Shown here one piece after another: positions 1 through 5,438 of a DNA stretch of 5,438 nt (the first letter of the stretch is position 1; each line of letters starts with the position of its first letter). Position numbers and translations under genes: made by a program. The notes beneath the pieces were generated by a model. That model had not been told where the DNA came from. It searched no databases and was given only the letters and a program-made list of their open reading frames with translations. Origin of the DNA: an uncultured Oscillospiraceae bacterium (lineage in GTDB: Bacteria; Bacillota; Clostridia; Oscillospirales; Oscillospiraceae); the NCBI GenBank assembly GCA_934655935.1, contig CAKUHJ010000120.1:1-5438 (forward strand), written 5' to 3'.

Positions 1-959
1 GCTTTCTGATTCTGGACCGCGACTGCCGCATTCTCTCCTGCAACCACAGCGCGCTTCAGACCCTGGACGCCGCGGAGGCCGCCGCGGGCGCGGATGTACG
101 CGCGTTTGTACACGAGCCGGAGCTTTTGAAGCTGATTTCCGGCGCGCTCGACGGCGCGCATACCGAGACCATGAAGCTGGCGCAGGGCGTCAGCTGGCAG
201 ATTCTTGCAAACCCTGTCGTCGCCGGCGGTCGGGTCTGCGGGGCGGTCCTGATCTTTGTCGACGTCACCGAGCATGAGCAGCGCGAGGCACTGCGGCGCG
301 AATTCTCCGCCAATGTCTCGCATGAGCTGAAAACGCCGCTGACCTCCATCTCCGGCTTTGCGGAGCTGATGAAGGAGGGGCTGGTGCCGCAGGAAAAAAT
401 GCTGGAGTTTTCCGGCGATATTTACCGCGAGTCGCGCCGGCTGATGGACCTGATTGACGATATCATCGCCCTTTCCCGGCTGGACGAGGGCGCGCTGAGC
501 GCCGAGCGGACACAGGTGGATCTGTATGAGCTTTCCGTGCAGATTCTGGAGATTCTGCACGCACCCGCGCAAAAGAAGAATCTCACCCTTAGCCTGCTTG
601 GAGATCACGCCTGCCTGTACGGCGTGCGGCAGCTTCTTTACGAGATGCTGTTCAATCTTTGCGACAATGCGGTCAAATACAATGTCCCCGGCGGCTCCGT
701 CATGGTTTCGGTGTGGAAAAACGTTTCCAATATCATTGTATCCGTGGCTGATACCGGCATCGGCATCCCCCGCGCCGACCAGAGCCGGGTCTTTGAACGC
801 TTTTACCGGGTCAACAAGAGCCATTCCCGGGAGCTTGGCGGAACAGGCCTTGGCCTTTCCATTGTCAAGCACGCGGCGCAGTATCATGGCGCGCACATCG
901 AGCTTTCCAGCACCGAAGGGCGCGGCACGGCCATTGCGGTGGTCTTCCCGTCCGGATAG
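1..959 (+). CDS. Sensor histidine kinase, PhoR/PnpS-like (5' truncated)
   Basis: Membrane-type two-component sensor kinase: it autophosphorylates on a histidine and passes the phosphate to a response regulator. The frame is open from base 3 to the stop at 957-959, giving 318 visible residues; the true start, sensor domain and membrane segments lie to the left. Counting from base 3, residues 1 to about 90 look like a PAS domain ending in the typical 'FVDVTEHEQREALRREF' link. The HisKA H-box 'NVSHELKTPLTSI' has the phospho-accepting His at residue 107. The HATPase domain shows the N-box (FNLCDNAVKYN, 217-227), G1 (DTGIGIP from 250), F-box (ERFYR) and G2 (GGTGLGLSIVKH from 279), so the catalytic core looks intact. 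The PAS-HisKA-HATPase order and H-box wording resemble PhoR/PnpS and WalK-type kinases. The partner regulator, expected upstream, is not visible, so the signal sensed is unknown. The TTG at 126 lies inside the PAS domain and is not a start. No clear terminator follows. Confidence 0.93.
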   Translation, partial: FLILDRDCRILSCNHSALQTLDAAEAAAGADVRAFVHEPELLKLISGALDGAHTETMKLAQGVSWQILANPVVAGGRVCGAVLIFVDVTEHEQREALRREFSANVSHELKTPLTSISGFAELMKEGLVPQEKMLEFSGDIYRESRRLMDLIDDIIALSRLDEGALSAERTQVDLYELSVQILEILHAPAQKKNLTLSLLGDHACLYGVRQLLYEMLFNLCDNAVKYNVPGGSVMVSVWKNVSNIIVSVADTGIGIPRADQSRVFERFYRVNKSHSRELGGTGLGLSIVKHAAQYHGAHIELSSTEGRGTAIAVVFPSG

Positions 960-982
960 CGGCGGCCGGCGGTGCCTGCGAA

Positions 983-997
983 ATTTGTAACACAAAT
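983..997. repeat. Short perfect inverted repeat upstream of the ireB promoter
   Basis: ATTTGT and ACAAAT form perfect 6-bp arms around AAC. The repeat sits 15 bases upstream of the proposed -35 box of ireB, where an activator or repressor could bind. No T tract follows, so it is not a terminator of the kinase gene. I do not recognise the motif as a known operator; in an AT-rich gap it could be chance. Confidence 0.3.
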
Positions 998-1012
998 GAA
1001 ATATTGCGGATA

Positions 1013-1041
1013 TTTACTTTCCGGCGGGAATATATTATGAT
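1013..1041 (+). promoter_or_regulatory. Sigma-A-type promoter for ireB
   Basis: A -35-like TTTACT (1013-1018; four of six match TTGACA) and a -10 TATGAT (1036-1041; five of six match TATAAT) are separated by exactly 17 bases. Transcription would begin near 1048, leaving a leader of about 30 bases with the AAGGAGGT ribosome binding site at 1063-1070. The gap is sharply AT-rich compared with the flanking genes. Predicted from sequence only. Confidence 0.6.
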
Positions 1042-1077
1042 AGATGCACAGCCGGTCGAAAGAAGGAGGTAACCGAA

Positions 1078-1323
1078 ATGGAGGACAACACCATCAAGTT
1101 TGTGGTTCCGGATGAAGCAGGTGCGGAAATGAAAGCGATTCTGAGCTCCGTCTATGGCGCGCTCAGCGAGAAGGGCTATAATCCCATCAACCAGATTGTA
1201 GGCTACCTTCTCTCGGAGGACCCCACCTATATCACCAATTACCGCAACGCCAGAAGCCTGATCTGCAAGCTGGATCGGGACGAGCTCCTGCAGGAGCTGG
1301 TGCGGCATTATCTGTTTGACTGA
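1078..1323 (+). CDS. ireB: IreB family regulatory phosphoprotein (UPF0297)
   Basis: Small cytosolic protein of 81 residues (family usually about 80-90). The family signature is clear: [13 protein letters not shown] (33-45), SEDPTYI, NYRNAR and [13 protein letters not shown]. In Enterococcus faecalis IreB is a substrate of the PASTA-domain Ser/Thr kinase IreK and acts in cephalosporin resistance and envelope stress; in Bacillus subtilis the homologue is YrzL. By my alignment from memory, Thr5 (NTIKF) matches the second of the two phospho-threonines reported for E. faecalis (Thr4 and Thr7), while the first position is Glu2 here. The start follows an excellent AAGGAGGT at 1063-1070, 7 bases upstream. 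The gene has its own promoter and a terminator right behind it, so it appears monocistronic. In many Firmicutes it lies between alaS and ruvX with a DUF1292 gene following; that context is absent. Family assignment is firm; the role in this organism is inferred. Confidence 0.95.
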   Translation: MEDNTIKFVVPDEAGAEMKAILSSVYGALSEKGYNPINQIVGYLLSEDPTYITNYRNARSLICKLDRDELLQELVRHYLFD

Positions 1324-1330
1324 GTGCAAT

Positions 1331-1364
1331 GGGCCTGCGCGGCTTTTTCAGGCCGCGCAGGCCC
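1331..1364 (+). terminator. Strong GC-rich hairpin just after ireB
   Basis: A perfect 13-bp inverted repeat (1331-1343 with 1352-1364; GGGCCTGCGCGGC and its complement) closes an 8-base loop beginning TTTTT. It starts 7 bases after the ireB stop. It lacks a T tract of its own, so alone it may protect the mRNA 3' end or cause pausing; the next hairpin supplies the T tract. Confidence 0.6.
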
Positions 1365-1370
1365 GCTTCT

Positions 1371-1397
1371 GCCCCGCCCTGCGGGGCGTTATTTTTT
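1371..1397 (+). terminator. Rho-independent terminator of ireB
   Basis: A perfect 7-bp stem (GCCCCGC 1371-1377 with GCGGGGC 1381-1387) and a 3-base loop are followed by GTTATTTTTT (1388-1397). This is a classical intrinsic terminator. Its T-rich tail runs directly into the promoter of the next gene. Confidence 0.85.
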
Positions 1398-1400
1398 GGA

Positions 1401-1429
1401 TTGCTTTTGCGGCGATTCTTTGCTATAAT
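1401..1429 (+). promoter_or_regulatory. Extended -10 sigma-A promoter of the 97-residue gene
   Basis: A perfect TATAAT at 1424-1429 is preceded by TGC, giving the extended TGnTATAAT element. TTGCTT at 1401-1406 fits a weak -35 box with a 17-base spacer. Transcription would begin near 1436, almost at the upstream in-frame ATG (1438). This supports translation from 1468 instead. Confidence 0.75.
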
Positions 1430-1455
1430 AATAAAAAATGATTGCAATACTGAGC

Positions 1456-1463
1456 AGGAGGAG
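1456..1463 (+). promoter_or_regulatory. Ribosome binding site that sets the start at 1468
   Basis: AGGAGGAG lies 4 bases before the ATG at 1468 (6 bases from the AGGAGG core). The alternative ATG at 1438 would coincide with the predicted transcript start, have no ribosome binding site, and place this AGGAGG inside the coding sequence. Confidence 0.85.
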
Positions 1464-1467
1464 AATT

Positions 1468-1761
1468 ATGGCAGACGAAAAAACGATTCTGAGCTACAAG
1501 GGACATCCCCTGATGCGCAAGGACAATATGGTTTATTACGGCTCCATGGCGGATTCGCATATTGTATATCTTCAGATTCTGGAAACAAAGAATGTGGACG
1601 GCTGCGAGATTGCCTCGCGCGTCGGCGTTGAGCTGCAGCTGACGGACCCCAATGTCCGCGCCCGCGACCGGATTGTGAAAAAGAGCGAAAAGGACGGCTT
1701 CTTTACCGCGCTCGATCTTGGCAGCGTCTGGCTCAGCCGCGCGCTCGCACAGAAAAAGTAA
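1468..1761 (+). CDS. Conserved-looking small protein of unknown function
   Basis: A 97-residue soluble protein with no signal peptide or membrane segment. I cannot assign it to a named family. It begins MADEKTILSYKGHPLMRKDN. The middle is rich in alternating hydrophobic residues suggesting beta strands (NMVYYGSM; HIVYLQILET, 31-40; VGVELQLTD, 52-60), followed by a charged stretch with DRIVKKSEKDG (67-77) and a hydrophobic C-terminal segment (FFTALDLGSVWLSRAL, 78-93). There are no obvious catalytic or metal-binding motifs; the only Cys is residue 46. Its composition matches the neighbouring genes, and it has its own strong promoter, a good ribosome binding site and two terminators, so it is very likely a real, independently expressed gene. 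I have an unverified impression of similar short hypothetical proteins in other Clostridia. Nothing links it functionally to ireB upstream or to the spore genes downstream, which use a different promoter type. Confidence 0.88.
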   Translation: MADEKTILSYKGHPLMRKDNMVYYGSMADSHIVYLQILETKNVDGCEIASRVGVELQLTDPNVRARDRIVKKSEKDGFFTALDLGSVWLSRALAQKK

Positions 1762-1790
1762 TTTTTTTACCGTTCAGGGTTTATGATTAC

Positions 1791-1833
1791 AGAAGTTGGA
1801 CACAATATGTGTGCGACTTCTTTTTCATTTTTT
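1791..1833 (+). terminator. Rho-independent terminator after the 97-residue gene
   Basis: AGAAGTTGGACACA (1791-1804) pairs with TGTGTGCGACTTCT (1808-1821) with one G-T wobble and one G-G mismatch around a 3-base loop. T runs at 1821-1825 and 1828-1833 follow. An ATG at 1809, in frame with spoVAD, lies inside this hairpin and is therefore unlikely to be its start. Confidence 0.82.
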
Positions 1834-1848
1834 CCATTCCTCTTCTTT

Positions 1849-1878
1849 CCGCGGGGCAGACGCTCCGCGGCTTTTTTT
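1849..1878 (+). terminator. Second Rho-independent terminator, insulating the spore genes
   Basis: A 9-bp stem (CCGCGGGGC 1849-1857 with GCTCCGCGG 1862-1870, one G-T wobble) closes an AGAC tetraloop and is followed by C and seven T (1872-1878). It ends four bases before the proposed sigma-G promoter, so vegetative read-through into spoVAD should be blocked. Confidence 0.88.
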
Positions 1879-1882
1879 GTCC

Positions 1883-1911
1883 GTATAAGCCGGGCCGGGC
1901 CGGGCATACTA
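1883..1911 (+). promoter_or_regulatory. Sigma-G (forespore) promoter of spoVAD-spoVAE
   Basis: GTATA (1883-1887) matches the sigma-G -35 consensus gHATR and CATACTA (1905-1911) matches the -10 consensus CATWHTA at every position, with a 17-base spacer. The spacer is a GC-only run of GGGCC repeats. No sigma-A TATAAT box is present in this gap. The spoVA operon of Bacillus subtilis is a known sigma-G target, so sequence and gene function agree. Transcription would start near 1918, giving a very short leader. Confidence 0.82.
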
Positions 1912-1934
1912 AGTGCATCTTTCAGGAAATGGAT

Positions 1935-2948
1935 GTGCCGAACATGCCGGGAATCGGAAAGCAGAGCCTTGTATTTGAACGCGCGCCCATCGTCGTTTCG
2001 CACGCAGCGGCTGCGGGCAAAAAGGAAGCGGAGGGGCCGCTCGGAAAATGCTTCGATTATACCACGCGGGACGACCGCTTCGGGCAGAAGACCTGGGAAA
2101 AGGCCGAGTCGCGCCTGCAGCAGCTGGCCTTCGAGCTGGCGTGCAAAAAGCTTCCGCCTGAGCTTCCGGGGCCGGACGTGATTTTCGCGGGCGATCTTCT
2201 GAACCAGTGCATTGGCTCCGCCTTTGCCGCGCGGGAGACGGGAATCCCCTTTCTGGGCCTCTACGGGGCCTGCTCGACCATGGCGGAAAGCCTGCTGCTT
2301 GCCGCAAGCTTCGTGAACGCAGGCTATGTGCGCTGCGCCGCTGCGGTGACCTCCTCGCATTTTGCCTCCGCCGAGCGGCAGTACCGCTTCCCGCTTGGCT
2401 ACGGCGGGCAGCGCACGCCGACCGCGCAGTGGACCGTCACCGGCTCCGGCTGCTGCATTCTTGCCTCCTCCGGACAGGGCCCGCGTGTGAAGGCCGCAAC
2501 CATCGGCAGGATTCAGGATTTCGGCGTCACAGACGCAAACAACATGGGCGCGGCGATGGCCCCCGCCGCAGTCGATACCATCCGCGCGCATCTGGAGGAC
2601 CTTTCCCGCGCGCCGGAGGACTATGACTGGATTGTCACCGGCGATCTTGGCAGGCTTGGAAGCCGGATTCTTCTTGAAAAGCTTTCGGAGCTCGGCATAG
2701 AGCTTGGCGCGCGGCATATGGACTGTGGGCTGATGATTTTCGACACAAAGCGGCAGGACGTTCACGCGGGCGGCTCCGGCTGCGGCTGCAGCGCGAGCGT
2801 ATTGTGCGGAGGGCTTCTGCGCGCGCTTGCGCGCGGAGAGGCAAAGCGGCTTTTGTTCTGCGCGACAGGGGCGCTCCTCTCGCCGGTTTCCTGCTGGCAG
2901 GGCGAGAGCATTCCCGGCATCTGCCACGCCGTCAGCATTGAGGCTTAA
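1935..2948 (+). CDS. spoVAD: Stage V sporulation protein AD (dipicolinic acid transport)
   Basis: SpoVAD is a soluble, thiolase-fold protein that binds dipicolinic acid (DPA) and works with the membrane SpoVA proteins to move Ca-DPA into the forespore and out at germination. Family motifs in order: GKQSLVFE at the N-terminus, GPLGKCFD, AGDLLNQC, YGACSTM, AVTSSHFASAERQ(Y/F)R(F/Y)P, YGGQ, TVTGSG, MGAAMAPAAVDTI, VTGDLGRLGS, DCGLMIFD, GGSGCGCSA and ATGALLSP near the C-terminus. Cys of GACST corresponds to Cys110 of the B. subtilis protein by my alignment. Length is 337 residues against about 338 in B. subtilis. Start choice: AGGA at 1924-1927 sits 7 bases before the GTG at 1935, the best-spaced site. 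ATG 1944 would match the B. subtilis N-terminus exactly but is 16 bases from AGGA; ATG 1929 is too close. Codons upstream of about 1918 lie before the likely transcript start. spoVAE follows after 21 bases; spoVAC is not adjacent. Confidence 0.96.
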   Translation: MPNMPGIGKQSLVFERAPIVVSHAAAAGKKEAEGPLGKCFDYTTRDDRFGQKTWEKAESRLQQLAFELACKKLPPELPGPDVIFAGDLLNQCIGSAFAARETGIPFLGLYGACSTMAESLLLAASFVNAGYVRCAAAVTSSHFASAERQYRFPLGYGGQRTPTAQWTVTGSGCCILASSGQGPRVKAATIGRIQDFGVTDANNMGAAMAPAAVDTIRAHLEDLSRAPEDYDWIVTGDLGRLGSRILLEKLSELGIELGARHMDCGLMIFDTKRQDVHAGGSGCGCSASVLCGGLLRALARGEAKRLLFCATGALLSPVSCWQGESIPGICHAVSIEA

Positions 2949-2969
2949 GGGTCTGGGAGGTGTGAACAG

Positions 2970-3326
2970 ATGGAATATTTAAAGGCGTTTGCGGTCGGCG
3001 GACTGATCTGCGCCGCCGGACAGCTGCTGATTGACAAGACAAAGCTCACGCCGGCCAGAATTCTGGTATTCTATGTCGTGCTCGGCGTGATTCTCGGCGG
3101 CTGCGGCGTATACGGAAAGCTTGTGGAGTTTGCAGGCGCGGGCGCAACCGTTCCGCTGACCGGCTTTGGAAACAATCTTGCGCGCGGCGTGCGTGAGGCG
3201 GTTGACCGTGCGGGCCTTCTCGGCGCGCTGAGCGGCGGGCTGGAGGCTGCGGCCGGCGGAATCGCCGCGGCGGTGTTCTTTGGCTTTCTGGCGGCGCTGC
3301 TGTTCAAATCGCGCAGAAAAAGCTGA
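2970..3326 (+). CDS. spoVAE: Stage V sporulation protein AE (SpoVAEb type)
   Basis: A small integral membrane protein of 118 residues, the usual length for the SpoVAEb group, and a partner of SpoVAC and SpoVAD in DPA movement across the spore inner membrane. Recognisable features are the opening MEYLKAFAVGGLICAAGQLL with the first membrane segment (about 4-22), DKTKLTPARILV, a second hydrophobic segment (about 31-48), the hallmark EFAGAGATVPLTGFGNNLARG (from about 53), and C-terminal hydrophobic segments (LLGALSGGLEAAAGGI and AAAVFFGFLAALLF), ending in a basic tail KSRRKS. GGGAGGTG at 2955-2962 gives a well-spaced ribosome binding site. It is co-transcribed with spoVAD (21-base gap), presumably from the sigma-G promoter. 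No convincing terminator lies directly behind it; the hairpin at 3387-3428 could end its transcript. Confidence 0.95.
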   Translation: MEYLKAFAVGGLICAAGQLLIDKTKLTPARILVFYVVLGVILGGCGVYGKLVEFAGAGATVPLTGFGNNLARGVREAVDRAGLLGALSGGLEAAAGGIAAAVFFGFLAALLFKSRRKS

Positions 3327-3341
3327 GCTCTGCTTATAATC

Positions 3342-3370
3342 TTGATTTACAGCGCATCGTATGCTATAAT
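3342..3370 (+). promoter_or_regulatory. Sigma-A promoter of the glycerol operon
   Basis: TTGATT (3342-3347, four of six match) and a perfect TATAAT (3365-3370) preceded by TGC (extended -10) have a 17-base spacer. Transcription would begin near 3377, giving a leader of about 86 bases before glpK, long enough to hold the hairpin at 3387-3428. I saw no clear cre site for CcpA. Confidence 0.78.
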
Positions 3371-3378
3371 TTTCTTAA

Positions 3379-4973
<1,595 letters not shown>

Positions 4974-4974
<1 letters not shown>

Positions 4975-4982
4975 AGGAGGAG
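4974..4982 (+). promoter_or_regulatory. Ribosome binding site supporting the UUG start at 4988
   Basis: AAGGAGGAG overlaps the last base of the glpK stop codon and lies 5 bases before TTG at 4988 (7 from the AGGAGG core). No ATG or GTG lies near this position in the correct frame, so translation of the oxidoreductase must start at UUG. The overlap suggests coupling to glpK translation. Confidence 0.85.
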
Positions 4983-4987
4983 TTACA

Positions 4988-5438
4988 TTGTACGAGTACG
5001 ATATCATTATCATCGGCGCGGGCGTAACCGGCTGCGCTGCGGCGCGTTATGTTTCCCGCTACAATGCGCGCGTTCTGGTGCTTGAGCGCCAGGAGGACGT
5101 CTGCTGCGGAACCTCAAAGGCCAACAGCGCCATCGTCCACGCCGGCTTTGATGCCGCGCACGGAAGCCTGATGGCAAAAATGAACCTGGAGGGCAGCCGC
5201 ATGATGCCCGCGCTTGCAAAGCAGCTGGATTTTCCGTACCGGCAGAATGGAAGCCTGGTGGTCTGCCTTTCCGGGGAGGATCTGCCCCGGCTGCAGGCGC
5301 TTTACGAAAACGGGCGGAAAAACGGCGTGGAGGGACTTGAAATCGTAGACGTGCAGCGCCTGCGCGAGCTCGGCGTGCCGCAGAGCGAAATTACAAAATG
5401 CGGCGGCGCGTCCCGCCTGGTGATGGGCGAAAATAAAG
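4988..5438 (+). CDS. FAD-dependent oxidoreductase, glycerol-3-phosphate dehydrogenase type (3' truncated)
   Basis: Probable GlpA-like flavoprotein oxidising glycerol 3-phosphate to dihydroxyacetone phosphate, the step after GlpK. The frame is open from TTG 4988 to the window end (150 residues of an expected 480 or so). The N-terminus MYEYDIIIIGAGVTGCAAARYVSRY carries the Rossmann GxGxxG motif that binds the FAD ADP moiety (from about residue 10), the acidic end of beta-2 in VLVLERQEDV, and the family signature GTSKANSAIVHAGFDA (39-54), then LDFPYRQNGSLVV. These features are typical of the clostridial DAO-family oxidoreductase encoded next to glpK, often with a further FAD protein and a DUF1667 protein downstream; those would lie beyond the window. 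From about residue 129 (G-V-P-Q-S-E-I-T-K) the sequence no longer follows the family pattern I remember, which may be divergence or a sequence error at the edge. Whether it uses glycerol 3-phosphate or another 2-hydroxy acid (L-2-hydroxyglutarate oxidase is related) rests on context. Confidence 0.88.
   Translation, partial: MYEYDIIIIGAGVTGCAAARYVSRYNARVLVLERQEDVCCGTSKANSAIVHAGFDAAHGSLMAKMNLEGSRMMPALAKQLDFPYRQNGSLVVCLSGEDLPRLQALYENGRKNGVEGLEIVDVQRLRELGVPQSEITKCGGASRLVMGENK

Noticed and set aside
1329..1631. A plus-strand 100-codon frame beginning at 1329
   Set aside because: It starts in the ireB terminator hairpins, crosses the next promoter and overlaps the 97-residue gene in another frame; the product is low-complexity.
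1809..1934. Longer N-terminus for SpoVAD from ATG 1809
   Set aside because: The extra 42 codons lie over a terminator, a second terminator and the sigma-G promoter, and have no counterpart in SpoVAD proteins.
1767..2927. A 386-codon minus-strand open frame opposite spoVAD
   Set aside because: It is a mirror of a GC-rich gene: the plus strand encodes an unmistakable SpoVAD, while the minus-strand product is Arg/Ala/Gly-rich with no recognisable domain and runs through both terminators and the sigma-G promoter.
3320..3340. Near-palindrome AAGCTGAGCTCTGCTT at the spoVAE stop and a TATAAT at 3335-3340
   Set aside because: The palindrome makes only a 4-bp RNA stem with no T tract, so it is not a convincing terminator. 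The TATAAT has no -35 box at 17 bases, unlike the copy at 3365-3370.
3354..3364. GCAT-CGT-ATGC dyad in the spacer of the glpK promoter
   Set aside because: Arms of 4 bp are too short to separate from chance, and the sequence matches no operator I know.

Overview
The window looks like chromosomal core sequence from a GC-rich, spore-forming, Gram-positive anaerobe of the class Clostridia, most plausibly an Oscillospiraceae/Ruminococcaceae-type gut bacterium. The reasons are spore genes (spoVAD, spoVAE), an IreB-family protein, strong AGGAGG ribosome binding sites, GC-rich coding sequence with AT-rich promoters, and a glycerol kinase gene followed by a clostridial-type FAD oxidoreductase. All genes lie on the plus strand. 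I see no mobile element, CRISPR array, tRNA or rRNA.

Left part (1-959): the 3' end of a sensor histidine kinase of the PhoR/PnpS type (PAS, HisKA and HATPase domains); its N-terminal sensor is outside the window. Next (960-1398) comes a stand-alone ireB gene with its own sigma-A-like promoter and a tandem-hairpin terminator. It is not followed by ruvX and the DUF1292 gene, its usual neighbours in Firmicutes. Then (1401-1878) comes a 97-residue protein I cannot assign, with an extended -10 promoter before it and two terminators behind it.

Middle (1883-3326): a sporulation unit. A sequence matching the forespore sigma-G consensus at both boxes lies just ahead of spoVAD, which is followed 21 bases later by spoVAE. 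The two encode parts of the SpoVA machinery that moves dipicolinic acid into the spore and out at germination. spoVAC, normally just upstream, is not here.

Right part (3342-5438): a glycerol catabolism operon. A vegetative promoter is followed by a leader with a strong hairpin and T-rich tail ahead of glpK, as expected for transcription antitermination. glpK is followed 13 bases later by a UUG-initiated FAD-dependent oxidoreductase of the glycerol-3-phosphate dehydrogenase type, cut by the window edge. Together they would phosphorylate glycerol and oxidise glycerol 3-phosphate to dihydroxyacetone phosphate.

Overall this is mostly well-understood core biology. The points most worth a second look are the glpK leader hairpin, the sigma-G promoter with spoVAD-spoVAE lacking spoVAC, the unassigned 97-residue protein, and the isolated ireB. 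I do not see convincing evidence for a wholly new system.
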